Assembly: GCA_000336895.1 (NCBI GenBank)
Contig: AOLX01000014.1
Span: 382,535 to 446,534 of the forward strand
DNA: 64,000 nt
DNA from: Haloarcula argentinensis DSM 12282
GTDB lineage: Archaea; Halobacteriota; Halobacteria; Halobacteriales; Haloarculaceae
Reading direction: 5' to 3'
The notes beneath the pieces were generated by a model. That model was given only the letters and a program-made list of their open reading frames with translations, ran no database searches and had not been told where the DNA came from. Both the position numbers and the translations under genes were made by a program. Below are positions 40,648 through 48,611 of the stretch, one piece after another. Position 1 is the stretch's first letter, and each line of letters begins with the position of its first letter.

Positions 40648-40943
40648 GCCTGCTCACCTCCGAAAGGGCTCCCCGGATAGTGGGTCCGCTCTGGTTCGTT
40701 GTAGGGCCAGTGAGCAGCGCACCCGTGGCAGAATTGAGTATCTCCCTCCTGGCCGATGTGTTCAGATCCGCACCCTGGACACTCCGAGATAGCCATGTCG
40801 GGCTGGATCATCCACTCTCGTGGGAGATCTCCGTGGAGATCAGCCAGCACAGCGTAGAACCGGGATGTATCGTAGTCTTCGAGGTTTCGAGAGAGCCGGC
40901 GGGCGGTGGACAGCGGGACGCCGTAGGAGCCGGTGTCCGTCAT
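40644..40943 (-). CDS. Zinc-ribbon protein (99 aa)
   Basis: A 99-residue protein. A helical N-terminal half is followed by ISECPGCGSEHIGQEG and TQFCHGCAAHWPY, a two-knuckle zinc ribbon (CPxCG, CxxC). It overlaps both neighbours by ATGA. Likely a nucleic-acid-binding accessory of the replication/regulation operon. Confidence 0.65.
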   Translation of the reverse strand: MTDTGSYGVPLSTARRLSRNLEDYDTSRFYAVLADLHGDLPREWMIQPDMAISECPGCGSEHIGQEGDTQFCHGCAAHWPYNEPERTHYPGSPFGGEQA

Positions 40944-41359
40944 TCAGAACCACCGTCCTGGGAACTGGCTGGCCGGTAGAGCCGATCACTGGAGACTCCG
41001 GTCTGGCACTCGAGGCAGAGATCTTCGTGGCCCTCGGAGGGCTGGAGGTAGACGCGGTGGTTCTCCAGATCGATTCCACTACCACAGCGGTCGCAGGCGA
41101 GTTTTCCGCCGTCAGCAGCGACAGAAGGATCCGGCGCAATCTCTTGCCGAATCGTCTCTTCTACCTCCTCAAGTGAAGGGCCGCCGCGCTTTAGCGCTCC
41201 AAGTTCGCGGTACGCAGGCGCGGCTGGGCAGGTGAGGTAGATATGATCCCCGGAGCCGAAGTTATCCTGTAGAGGAACACCGCAGAGAGGGCAACGGTCC
41301 GTACTGACCCGGTTGTTGTTGTGGTCGTCCCGGGTGTACGTAATCGTCACGCGGACCAC
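40940..41359 (-). CDS. Double zinc-ribbon protein, first gene of the right operon
   Basis: A 139-residue protein with two metal sites: RCPLCGVPLQ with a later YLTCPAAP, and LACDRCGSGIDLENH with EDLCLECQTG. The start codon is GTG; a second GTG three codons downstream is possible. It is nearest the right end, 67 bp from attR, so the operon promoter lies in the AT-rich stretch 41,360-41,426. Probably nucleic-acid binding. Confidence 0.65.
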   Translation of the reverse strand: MVRVTITYTRDDHNNNRVSTDRCPLCGVPLQDNFGSGDHIYLTCPAAPAYRELGALKRGGPSLEEVEETIRQEIAPDPSVAADGGKLACDRCGSGIDLENHRVYLQPSEGHEDLCLECQTGVSSDRLYRPASSQDGGSE

Positions 41360-41426
41360 CCCTGGAGGAGCCGGATTTTATTCCGATAGCTACCTCTAGG
41401 AAGTGATAAGATAACGTTAAGATAGT

Positions 41427-41441
41427 TATGGGGTCGGAGGG
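41427..41441. repeat. attR core (15-bp direct repeat)
   Basis: Identical to attL at 14,027-14,041. It forms the last 13 bases of tRNA-Trp plus two bases beyond, so integration leaves the tRNA gene complete. Confidence 0.9.
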
Positions 41442-41609
41442 ATTTGAACCCCCGATCGGCTGATATCTCCGTCCTGCGCCTCGGAACTCCAGAGGGTCAT
41501 CGTCGCGGACCGGTGATCAGCCGGCCGCTCAGTATATCAGCCCTCGAAGTGTCGTCCCAGGCGCGTGGCCTCTGGAGTCAGCCGCCTTCCCGGACTAGGC
41601 CACGACCCC
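41429..41609 (-). tRNA. tRNA-Trp (CCA) with 107-nt intron carrying box C/D-like elements
   Basis: The acceptor stem GGGGTCG/CGACCCC with discriminator A closes a complete tRNA. Exon 1 is 41,609-41,572 and exon 2 is 41,464-41,429. The anticodon CCA (41,575-41,573) is followed by G37, and the intron (41,571-41,465) sits after position 37, the canonical archaeal site. Inside the intron are three CTGA words, a box C-like CGATGAC and a 10-nt stretch (41,486-41,495) complementary to the anticodon region (41,569-41,578). This is the known haloarchaeal arrangement in which the tRNA-Trp intron guides 2'-O-methylation. It is also the integration target of the element. Confidence 0.93.
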
Positions 41610-41663
41610 GCACTCCGGCGTAGGCCGACTCGCATTAAAGGGATTTCGATTGGCAGACGGCGC

Positions 41664-41891
41664 TCAGTCGCGGTCAGTGTCCGACCAGTCACACTCCTGG
41701 CACTTGTATCCAGTAACGAATTCCAGTGCAGAGGGCATGTAACCCACAGAGATGACGTTTTCGCCGCATTCAGGACAGTTCTCGTCGGCGTCTTCGATAG
41801 GTTCTGCATCCATGACACCCTCTCCTTCGATGAGTTCGGCCAGGCTCTCGGGGGTCTGCATCCGGCCCTGGACCACGCGATTGTCGCTCAT
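41664..41891 (-). CDS. Conserved haloarchaeal zinc-ribbon protein (DUF5795-like)
   Basis: A 75-residue protein starting MSDNRVVQGRMQTPESLAEL and containing ENCPECGENVISVGYMPS and GYKCQECDWSD. The two CxxC pairs form a zinc ribbon. I recall the same pattern as the haloarchaeal DUF5795 family. It lies immediately beyond tRNA-Trp and is a chromosomal, not element, gene. Confidence 0.75.
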   Translation of the reverse strand: MSDNRVVQGRMQTPESLAELIEGEGVMDAEPIEDADENCPECGENVISVGYMPSALEFVTGYKCQECDWSDTDRD

Positions 41892-41932
41892 ACCGGACAG
41901 CCGGGCCTGATGGGCCTAAAAGTTCTCCCTCG

Positions 41933-42820
41933 TCACAGCCACGGGGCGCGCTCTTGGTCAGGCTCGTACTCGACAGCGGCCCCTTCGTCGGTCTGCTCGT
42001 CGGCGGCGACGCCCTGGGACGCGCCGCCGTCGGCGAAGGCGGCGGTGAGGTCCACGGCGTCGGGTCGGTATTCAGTGTGGCGCGTGCGGGCGTTTTCCGG
42101 GTCGAATGACAGCAGCGCCGTGACGGCCAGCACGGCTAGCGCCACTGGCGCATCGGTCGGCATCACGCCGAGGACAGAGAGGGCGAGGACGCCGAGCGCG
42201 ACAGCACTCCCGAAGCGGAAGCGGTCGATGTCGACGGCATTGCGGAGCCATGGACTCGCCAAAGCGACGGCGAGGGCGAAGCCGATACCGACGCCGGTGG
42301 TGGCGGCCGCGCGGAGCAAGACACCGGGTTCGATAGCGGTGACCAGCTTTGCGCCGGCGGGGTCAAGGCTCGCCAGTAGGCCGAGTCCGACGATGACGGC
42401 CGGCCGCGGCAGGTACTCGCCGATTCGGGCGCTTGCAGTCTGTGCGGCGATCGCGAGGATGACGAGGCCGGCGAAGCGTTCGAGGGTCCCCAGTTTGACG
42501 ATCCCCGCGATGGTCGGGGCAAGGGCCGCTTCGACGAGCGCTATCGGCATCAGAACGGCCCCGATAATGAGTACCGCGCGCGCCTGCTGTCGGGGACCGC
42601 CTTCGAGTTCGGCTAACACGACGGCGACAGTGGCCGACCCGCCAAAGACGAGCAAACCCACTTCGAGGACGCCCATCCAGGTCGAGAGTGCCCCTGCGAG
42701 GACGAGCACCGGGAAGATGCCGTCGACAAGGGGGAGGCCCATGACGGTCGCCAGCAGCCGGCCACCGCGGCCGACCTGCTGCTCGATGTCGAGTGCAATC
42801 GGGTGTCTAGAGATACTCAT
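41933..42820 (-). CDS. Polytopic membrane protein (DUF5794-like)
   Basis: A 295-residue protein with seven to eight membrane helices through residue 235 and an acidic cytoplasmic C-terminal tail (DEGAAVEYEPDQERAPWL). The N-terminus has IALDIEQQVGRGGRLLATVMGLP as an amphipathic entry. It resembles the haloarchaeal DUF5794 family, often found beside the DUF5795-type gene as here. Function unknown. Confidence 0.7.
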   Translation of the reverse strand: MSISRHPIALDIEQQVGRGGRLLATVMGLPLVDGIFPVLVLAGALSTWMGVLEVGLLVFGGSATVAVVLAELEGGPRQQARAVLIIGAVLMPIALVEAALAPTIAGIVKLGTLERFAGLVILAIAAQTASARIGEYLPRPAVIVGLGLLASLDPAGAKLVTAIEPGVLLRAAATTGVGIGFALAVALASPWLRNAVDIDRFRFGSAVALGVLALSVLGVMPTDAPVALAVLAVTALLSFDPENARTRHTEYRPDAVDLTAAFADGGASQGVAADEQTDEGAAVEYEPDQERAPWL

Positions 42821-43233
42821 GTCGTGTTACGGTCGAGCGTAACCCAACTCCCGTCGGGAAGTTCTCACTCGGTCCTGACGCACACGACAGGCCTGCCAGA
42901 ACTTGTTACCGAACCACGCGAACGTTGTGTTGCCCGACGCTGTGGACGTCATCTGACGGGCAGTACCGTTCCGTGCGGGTTCGGTGAGTCGCATGTTCAT
43001 AATTATCCTTCATTCGCACATAACCGTTGCGTGAGAACTGCGCACATACGCCACCGCTTTTCCGGAATGGCCCGCTGTTTGTGGACGAATGTCTCACCTT
43101 CGGGACCAGGGCGTGACAAATGAGAGATCGATGGTGGATTTCTGGAAGGGGTTGCTGGAGACAGGTGTGGCATCGAACCCCACGTAGCACCGAGTCTCGC
43201 AACGTTTTTGCCGGGCCGTCGTGGACGATTTAC
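42821..43233. other. 413-bp spacer upstream of IMP dehydrogenase
   Basis: The divergent spacer carries the guaB promoter region, but I could not fix a TATA box with the usual spacing. A frame on the minus strand (42,906-43,202) is rich in Cys, His and Arg and not acidic, so it is not called. A short tRNA T-arm-like sequence near 43,165-43,185 has no partner arms. Confidence 0.4.
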
Positions 43234-44718
43234 ATGGCGAACGATTCCGAGCCTTTCTCAGAGAAGCTCCGAGTGCCGGAGGCGCTGACGTTCGACGACG
43301 TGCTCCTCAGACCCAAGGAGTCCCGCGTCGAACCAGACGAAGCAGATACCACAACACGGGTTTCGAAGTCGGTCGAACTGACCGTCCCTGTTGTCTCCGC
43401 GGCGATGGACACTGTTACCGAGAGCGACATGGCGATCGCGATGGCGCGGCAGGGTGGTATCGGCGTCCTCCACCGCAACATGAACGCCGACCAGATGGCG
43501 ACAGAGATCGAGCGGGTCAAACGCGCCGACGAACTCATTATTCGCGACGTCGTGACGGCCAGCCCGAACCAGACCGTTCGCGAGGTCGACGAGATGATGG
43601 AACGCGAAGGTGTCTCCGGCGCACCGGTTGTCGGTGACGACAACGACGAAGTGCTGGGCATCATCTCCGGGACGGACATCCGGCCGTATCTGGAGGTCGG
43701 TGAGGACGACGCCGTCACGGATGCGATGACCGACGAAGTCGTCACCGCCCCCGAAGACGTGACGCCACGGGAAGCGCTAGAATTGATGTACGACCACAAG
43801 ATCGAGCGCGTCCCCATCGTCGACGACGAGAACCGACTCGTCGGGCTGGTCACGATGCAGGGCATCCTCCAGCGCCGCGAGTACGACCAGGCCGCCCGCG
43901 CGGACGACGGCTCGCTCCGCTGTGGTGCCGCCGTCGGTCCCTTCGAGATGGACCGCGCACAGGTCGCGGACGAGGCCGGTGCGGATATCCTGTTCATCGA
44001 CTGTGCGCACGCCCACAACGCGAACGTCATCGAGAGCGCCCGCAAAATCAAGGCCGAAGTAGACGCCGACGTCGTCGTCGGCAACATCGGGACCCGAGAA
44101 GCCGCCGAAGCCGTCGTCGACTTCGCCGACGGCGTCAAGGTCGGCATCGGTCCCGGCTCCATCTGTACCACCCGTGTGGTCACCGGTGCCGGCATGCCAC
44201 AGATCACCGCCGTCGCGCAGGTCGCCGACGTGGCAAGCCAGCACGACGTGCCGGTCATCGCCGACGGCGGTATCCGCTACTCCGGCGACGCCATCAAGGC
44301 TATCGCCGCGGGTGCGGACGCGGTGATGCTCGGTTCCTACTTCGCCGGGACAGACGAGGCTCCGGGCCGTGTCATCACGATGAACGGCAAGAAGTACAAG
44401 CAGTACCGCGGGATGGGCAGCGTCGGCGCGATGAACGAGGGCGGCGGCGAGCGCTACCTCAAGGACGACGAGGAGGGTGAGGAATTCGTCCCTGAGGGCG
44501 TTGAAGCCGCGACGCCGTATAAAGGCTCGCTGGCCTCCGAACTCCACCAGCTCGTCGGCGGGATGCAGTCCGGGATGGGCTACGTCGGGGCCGAGACGAT
44601 TCCCGAGTTCAAGCAGCGCGCCGAGTTCGTGCGGGTGTCCGCCGCGGGACAGCAGGAGAGCCATCCACACGACGTAATGATTACCGACGAAGCGCCCAAC
44701 TACAGCCCCGACAGCTAA
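43234..44718 (+). CDS. guaB: IMP dehydrogenase
   Basis: A 494-residue enzyme of the normal length that oxidises IMP to XMP with NAD, the committed step to GMP. The N-terminal part of the barrel has [14 protein letters not shown] Bateman module of two CBS domains spans about residues 95-215. The catalytic loop [17 protein letters not shown] carries the active-site Cys, and the flap region [15 protein letters not shown] is complete. The ATG at 43,234 ([10 protein letters not shown]) matches the family start; the longer frame upstream is non-acidic. Confidence 0.95.
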   Translation: MANDSEPFSEKLRVPEALTFDDVLLRPKESRVEPDEADTTTRVSKSVELTVPVVSAAMDTVTESDMAIAMARQGGIGVLHRNMNADQMATEIERVKRADELIIRDVVTASPNQTVREVDEMMEREGVSGAPVVGDDNDEVLGIISGTDIRPYLEVGEDDAVTDAMTDEVVTAPEDVTPREALELMYDHKIERVPIVDDENRLVGLVTMQGILQRREYDQAARADDGSLRCGAAVGPFEMDRAQVADEAGADILFIDCAHAHNANVIESARKIKAEVDADVVVGNIGTREAAEAVVDFADGVKVGIGPGSICTTRVVTGAGMPQITAVAQVADVASQHDVPVIADGGIRYSGDAIKAIAAGADAVMLGSYFAGTDEAPGRVITMNGKKYKQYRGMGSVGAMNEGGGERYLKDDEEGEEFVPEGVEAATPYKGSLASELHQLVGGMQSGMGYVGAETIPEFKQRAEFVRVSAAGQQESHPHDVMITDEAPNYSPDS

Positions 44719-44756
44719 CGCTGACAACCGGAGTGGACGCAGAAAGCCGCAGCCGA

Positions 44757-44873
44757 TTATAAGTCAGTTTCGCAGGCCGGACTGCACGCCTCTTTCTGTG
44801 CTGCATTCGCGTCGGGATACGCTTTGAACGACTCACCACAGCTCGCACACTCGAACGTATCGAAGTCGGACAT
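44757..44873 (-). CDS. Tiny zinc-finger protein (38 aa)
   Basis: A 38-residue protein starting MSDFDTFECASCGESFKAYPD and ending ACSPACETDL. The CxxC and CxxxC pairs about 20 residues apart form a minimal treble-clef or zinc-ribbon site. Such tiny single-zinc proteins are common in haloarchaea and affect diverse traits. It lies between guaB and the next leftward gene. Confidence 0.7.
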   Translation of the reverse strand: MSDFDTFECASCGESFKAYPDANAAQKEACSPACETDL

Positions 44874-44922
44874 AGCGGCCCACTGTACTCGCGCCGCGGA
44901 AAAATCATTTCGGGATCGCCGG

Positions 44923-45147
44923 TCAGTCGTAGTAGTCTTCGTCCAGCGGCAGTTCCGTTCCGGACGAAGTGACTTTGTCGACGGTCGCCTCCAGACGGAG
45001 TGTCTCGCTGCACTCGGGGCAGATGACCGCCACGTCGACCTGTAGAGTATCATCGGAGTCGTAGATTCCCAGAACCTCCGCATCAGAGGCGTACAGATAC
45101 TCCGCCGACAGTTCGTGCTCGTGGTCGCGAGCGTAGTCGTACGTCAT
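44923..45147 (-). CDS. Small acidic protein with one CxxC pair
   Basis: A 74-residue very acidic protein (LPLDEDYYD at the end) with VAVICPECSETLRL in the middle. A single CxxC pair suggests a metal site shared within a dimer or only a structural turn. It precedes the 38-residue zinc-finger gene on the same strand by 49 bp and may be in the same transcript. Confidence 0.65.
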   Translation of the reverse strand: MTYDYARDHEHELSAEYLYASDAEVLGIYDSDDTLQVDVAVICPECSETLRLEATVDKVTSSGTELPLDEDYYD

Positions 45148-45234
45148 GCATGCCCGCTACACCCGGGTCTGTGTTGATGGTTTCGGCGATTCTCAGTGAC
45201 AGCACATACAGGGGACCCGCTCGAAGCGACGGTC

Positions 45235-45675
45235 ATGAGCAACGTGGAAGTCGATGTCGGTTCCTGGGATGCGTTCCGAGACGCGGCAACCGCCGTTCGA
45301 AAAGCAGTGTTCGTCGAGGAACAAGGCGTCTCCGAGGATGAGGAACTCGATGGAAACGACTTGGAAGCCGTTCAGTTTCTGGCCCGTGACGACGAGTCTC
45401 CCGTTGGGACTGCTCGGCTCCGGTTCCCCGAGCCCACGGTCGGCAAGGTCGAGCGAGTCGCGGTCCGTGAGCCCTATCGAGGGGATGGCGTCGGCGCGGC
45501 GTTGATGCGGGCCGTCGAAGATGCCGCTCGTGACGATGGCGCAACCGAACTCAAACTCCACGCACAGACTCACGTCGAGCCGTTTTACCAGCAACTCGGC
45601 TATGAGACTGTCAGCGACGAATTCGAGGAAGCCGGCATCCCACACGTCAAGATGCGAAAACAGCTGGACGGCTGA
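45235..45675 (+). CDS. GNAT-family N-acetyltransferase (ElaA/YitI-like)
   Basis: A 146-residue acetyltransferase. AVRKAVFVEEQGVSEDEELDG is the typical start of ElaA/YitI-like GNATs. The acetyl-CoA loop is EPYRGDGVGAALMRAVED, and the C-terminal strand-helix is FYQQLGYETVS. Upstream in-frame codons (from 45,196) are possible, but the ATG at 45,235 aligns best with the fold. Substrate unknown. Confidence 0.85.
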   Translation: MSNVEVDVGSWDAFRDAATAVRKAVFVEEQGVSEDEELDGNDLEAVQFLARDDESPVGTARLRFPEPTVGKVERVAVREPYRGDGVGAALMRAVEDAARDDGATELKLHAQTHVEPFYQQLGYETVSDEFEEAGIPHVKMRKQLDG

Positions 45676-45747
45676 GTTGCCCACCAGGCGGATCAGAAAG
45701 ATATCGGATTCGGGCCGCCCACGGTTTTTTGTTCGCGGCGCAAGAAT

Positions 45748-45770
45748 ACGGGCCGGAAGGGATTTGAACC
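45748..45770. repeat. Orphan copy of the tRNA-Lys 3' end (old att scar)
   Basis: A 23-bp sequence identical to 45,859-45,881, which contains the 3' end of tRNA-Lys including the T-arm. The two copies lie 111 bp apart in direct orientation. The copy has no tRNA body. This is what remains when an element integrates into a tRNA 3' end and is then largely deleted. The 88 bp between them contain no gene. Confidence 0.75.
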
Positions 45771-45859
45771 ACGGTCGGACGTGCTCGCTTCGCTCCGCGC
45801 GACCTCCCTGATTCAAATCCGTCGAACGTTTTCACTGCCCATTGTCGTTCGCAGGAAAA

Positions 45860-45933
45860 CGGGCCGGAAGGGATTTGAACCCTCGACCGACGGCTTAAGA
45901 GGCCGTCGCTCTGCCAGACTGAGCTACCGGCCC
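45860..45933 (-). tRNA. tRNA-Lys (CTT)
   Basis: A 74-nt cloverleaf: acceptor GGGCCGG/CCGGCCC with discriminator G, D-arm with TAGCTCAG, anticodon loop CTCTTAA (anticodon CTT) on an ACGGC/GCCGT stem, and T-arm GAGGGTTCAAATCCCTT. No intron. Its 3' end is repeated 111 bp away (see the repeat at 45,748). Confidence 0.95.
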
Positions 45934-46222
45934 AGTGCACTCATTTCTCTGGACGGCCCGGTAAAATAGGTTTTCATTCGGACGCCTCGTGTCGGTCGGT
46001 CTCACGTTTCGTGCACACAATAGTCGGCTAGCGGCAATTGGACCTCTGCACGAGAGCCGGCAGGCGCGACTGTGACCGTTCTGGACGACGTTTGACGGCT
46101 TCTCAGACCACCCTGTCAGGAGAGCGTTCCCAGCTGTTGGTGAAATAGCTGGCATTAAAGAGGCTTGACGCCAAGCGATATAGACACTAATGAGTACAGC
46201 CAGCGGCATCACGATGGCCTCT

Positions 46223-47656
46223 ATGTCGACCTACGCCATCCTCGGGTGTGGGAGTGTTGGCCACGCCGTGGCGGAAGAACTCGTCGAGGAGGGGAAAGAC
46301 GTCCTCATCCTCGACGCGGACGAGGGGCGAGTGGAGGCGCTCCGTGACCAAGACCTCAACGCACAGCAGGCAGACATCTGCGAGACTGACGTTGCCCAGA
46401 CGGTTGCCGACCGCGACGTGGTTCTCATCATGTCTCCGGACGTGAACGCCAACGCCGAAGCGGTGCAGAACATCCGCGAGTCCGGCGGCGAGCAGTTCAT
46501 CGTCGCCCGCGCCGACGACCCGGTGTCCGCCGACGACCTCACGGAACTCGGTGCGGACGTGGTTATCAATCCCTCCGCGGTCATCGCGGATTCGGCACTT
46601 CGAGCGCTGGAAACTGGTGAACTGGAGTACAAGGCTTCCCAGCTCGGAGACGTCATCGACGGGACCGAGGAACGCATGGCGATACTCATCCACCGGTCGC
46701 CGGACCCCGATTCCATCGCCTCGGCGGCCGCATTGCGGGCCATCGCTGCGAGCCGTGACGTAGAAGCAGATATCATCTACGAGGGCGAGATCGGGCACCA
46801 GGAGAACCGTGCGTTCGTCAATCTCCTCGGCATCGAACTGACTTCGAACGAGGATGTCGACCTCGACGAGTACGACACGTTCGCGCTGGTGGACGTTGCC
46901 AAGGGCGGCGAACCGGCTATCGACTCGGTCGATATCGTCGTCGATCACTACGAGCACGAACACGAACTGGAACACGACGCCGCCTTCTCCGATATCCGGC
47001 CCAACATCTCGGCCACGTCGACGATTCTAACGAAGTACATTCAGGAACTCGATCTCAATCTCGACCAGAGCGTCGCCACGGCGCTGCTGTACGGCATCCG
47101 TGCCGAGACGCTGGATTTCAAACGGGACACGACGCCGGCAGACCTGACCGCCGCGGCGTATCTGTACCCGTTCGCCGACCACGATACGCTTGAACAGGTC
47201 GAATCGCCGTCGATGAGTCCGGAAACGCTTGACGTGCTCGCCGAGGCGATCCGGAACCGCGAGGTTCAGGGGAGCCACCTCGTCTCCAACGCCGGGTTCA
47301 TCCGGGATCGCGACGCGCTAGCGCAGGCAGCCCAGCACCTCCTCAATCTGGAGGGGATTACGACGACAGCCGTGTTCGCCATCGCTGACGACACCATCTA
47401 CCTCGCTGCCCGTTCGAAGGACATCCGGATGAACATCGGCAAGGTGCTGTCGGACGCGTTTGGCGGGATGGGCGAGACAGCGGGCCACTCCACCGATGCC
47501 AGCGTCGAGATACCGCTTGGCATCTTCACCGGCCTCGATACGAGCGACGACAACAGAGATACACTGCTGGAACTCACTGAAGAAGCGGTCAAACGGAAAC
47601 TGTTCGAAGCGATGGGCGTCGACAGTTCCAGTAGCGAGAGTTCGAACGGAAACTAG
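46223..47656 (+). CDS. RCK_N plus DHH/DHHA1 phosphoesterase-like protein
   Basis: A 477-residue fusion. Residues 1-115 are a TrkA_N Rossmann domain (YAILGCGSVGHAVAEEL, VLILDADEGRV). About 150-330 are a DHH domain with ILIHRSPDPDSIASAAALRA and the VVDHYEHEHE metal site (the canonical DHH reads DHY here). The C-terminal DHHA1 part has a GGM-type element (FGGMGETAGHSTDASVEIP). Such fusions occur across haloarchaea and may hydrolyse cyclic dinucleotides or nanoRNA under nucleotide control. Start codons at 46,190 and 46,214 are also possible; I prefer MSTYAILGCG. Confidence 0.85.
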   Translation: MSTYAILGCGSVGHAVAEELVEEGKDVLILDADEGRVEALRDQDLNAQQADICETDVAQTVADRDVVLIMSPDVNANAEAVQNIRESGGEQFIVARADDPVSADDLTELGADVVINPSAVIADSALRALETGELEYKASQLGDVIDGTEERMAILIHRSPDPDSIASAAALRAIAASRDVEADIIYEGEIGHQENRAFVNLLGIELTSNEDVDLDEYDTFALVDVAKGGEPAIDSVDIVVDHYEHEHELEHDAAFSDIRPNISATSTILTKYIQELDLNLDQSVATALLYGIRAETLDFKRDTTPADLTAAAYLYPFADHDTLEQVESPSMSPETLDVLAEAIRNREVQGSHLVSNAGFIRDRDALAQAAQHLLNLEGITTTAVFAIADDTIYLAARSKDIRMNIGKVLSDAFGGMGETAGHSTDASVEIPLGIFTGLDTSDDNRDTLLELTEEAVKRKLFEAMGVDSSSSESSNGN

Positions 47657-47958
47657 GCGGGGACTTCTTCTTCTTCGTCGCCGGCCTCGGGCTGGCGGAG
47701 CCGTTCGACGATATCGCTGACGATGACGATATCGCCGACAGCCTGAACCCACCGGTACGGAATGATGACGCCTCGCGACGCGTTCACTTCTTCGTCAAAT
47801 AGTTCTGTGTTAAGCTGGTGGAGTGCCAGCCCTGTCACTTCCTTGCGGTCGAGCTCCAGCCGAAGGTCTTCGACTTCGCCGACGAACACGCCGTTTTTCG
47901 AATACACCTCGCGACCCACGAGGGCTGTAATCTCCTGTGGCAGATTCTCCATTCCCAT
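47653..47958 (-). CDS. PRC-barrel domain protein
   Basis: A 101-residue protein with a PRC-barrel fold: LVGREVYSKNGVFVGEVEDLRLELD, then a hydrophobic RGVIIPYRWVQAVGDIVIV and an acidic tail. Archaeal PRC-barrel proteins include cell-division (CdpB-like) and RNA-binding members; this one has no further domain to decide. It converges with the RCK/DHH gene and overlaps its stop by four bases. Confidence 0.8.
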   Translation of the reverse strand: MGMENLPQEITALVGREVYSKNGVFVGEVEDLRLELDRKEVTGLALHQLNTELFDEEVNASRGVIIPYRWVQAVGDIVIVSDIVERLRQPEAGDEEEEVPA

Positions 47959-48155
47959 ACGACGGTGGTTGGTCGGACGGCTTATAAAGCTTCTTTGCGA
48001 CTGAAACGTCTCCGGCTCGGGGGAGCAAATGCTACGAGATGCCCCCGGACAACGACTGCTAGCCTCACTCTGATTCCGTTGCCGGCGTACCCGCACAGGA
48101 AGCAGTCGCCTGTCTGGGCCGCGGGACTTTTGTCCCGCTCCCCCGTTCGCTCAGT

Positions 48156-48611
48156 ATGCTCTCTCCCGGTGACCCTGCCCCGGATTTCGACCTACAAGGG
48201 ACCGCTGACGGGGGTGTCGGTGCCTATCGGCTGTCGGCTGCCACGAACCGCGCGCCGGCGGTCGTGGCGTTCGTTCCCGGCGACAGCCCCGAGTCGCAGG
48301 CCGTCCTCAGTGCACTGGCCGACGCAGACTGGGTGAGCGTATCGGATGCCGTGGCTGTCCTTGGTGTTCTCCCGGCAGATATTGACGACTGCCGGTCGCT
48401 CGCAGCGGCGCTGTCGCTTCCATACCCGTTACTGGCCGACACCCACGGCGTCGCAACGCAGTTCGGCGTCAGAAAACAGGACGGCAGCGTCCACCGAGCG
48501 GCGTTCGTCGTCGACCAGCGATGTCGGGTTCGGGCGGCGACCGTGTTCGACGAGACCGACGGGACCGCGCCACCCCTCGACGAAGTTCTACGTGGTCTCG
48601 CCGAGTTGTAG
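48156..48611 (+). CDS. Peroxiredoxin-like (AhpC/TSA) protein without the peroxidatic Cys
   Basis: A 151-residue thioredoxin-fold protein that begins LSPGDPAPDFDLQGT like AhpC/TSA and Bcp peroxiredoxins. The active-site segment reads VVAFVPGDSPESQ, where peroxidases have a Cys after the Thr/Ser-Pro-x, so the peroxidatic Cys is missing. The only Cys residues (DDCRS, QRCRV) lie elsewhere. It may have lost peroxidase activity or be a structural relative. No thioredoxin partner gene is nearby. Confidence 0.75.
   Translation: MLSPGDPAPDFDLQGTADGGVGAYRLSAATNRAPAVVAFVPGDSPESQAVLSALADADWVSVSDAVAVLGVLPADIDDCRSLAAALSLPYPLLADTHGVATQFGVRKQDGSVHRAAFVVDQRCRVRAATVFDETDGTAPPLDEVLRGLAEL

Larger units (their letters stand above)
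14027..41441. mobile_element. Integrated provirus/plasmid-like element in tRNA-Trp
   Basis: The element is bounded by a 15-bp direct repeat (14,027-14,041 and 41,427-41,441; 27,400 bp core to core). The right copy is the 3' end of tRNA-Trp. A tyrosine integrase lies 51 bp inside the left copy. The content is typical of haloarchaeal mobile elements: integrase, phiH1-repressor-like protein, Orc1/Cdc6, serine recombinase, nuclease-like genes and a long block of membrane and surface proteins with one ATPase. No capsid, portal, terminase or tail gene was recognised. Parts of the left arm and the right noncoding arm are visibly more AT-rich than the chromosome. Confidence 0.92.

Noticed and set aside
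14027..41441. Head-tail (Caudoviricetes) or icosahedral provirus
   Set aside because: No terminase, portal, major capsid, tape-measure or jelly-roll capsid protein was recognised; membrane and surface proteins dominate instead.
43160..43190. T-arm-like GGGGTTCGATGCC (minus strand)
   Set aside because: No matching acceptor, D or anticodon arms could be folded around it.
42906..43202. 98-codon minus-strand frame upstream of guaB
   Set aside because: Cys/His/Arg-rich, no promoter, no motif; composition typical of noncoding DNA read in a spurious frame.
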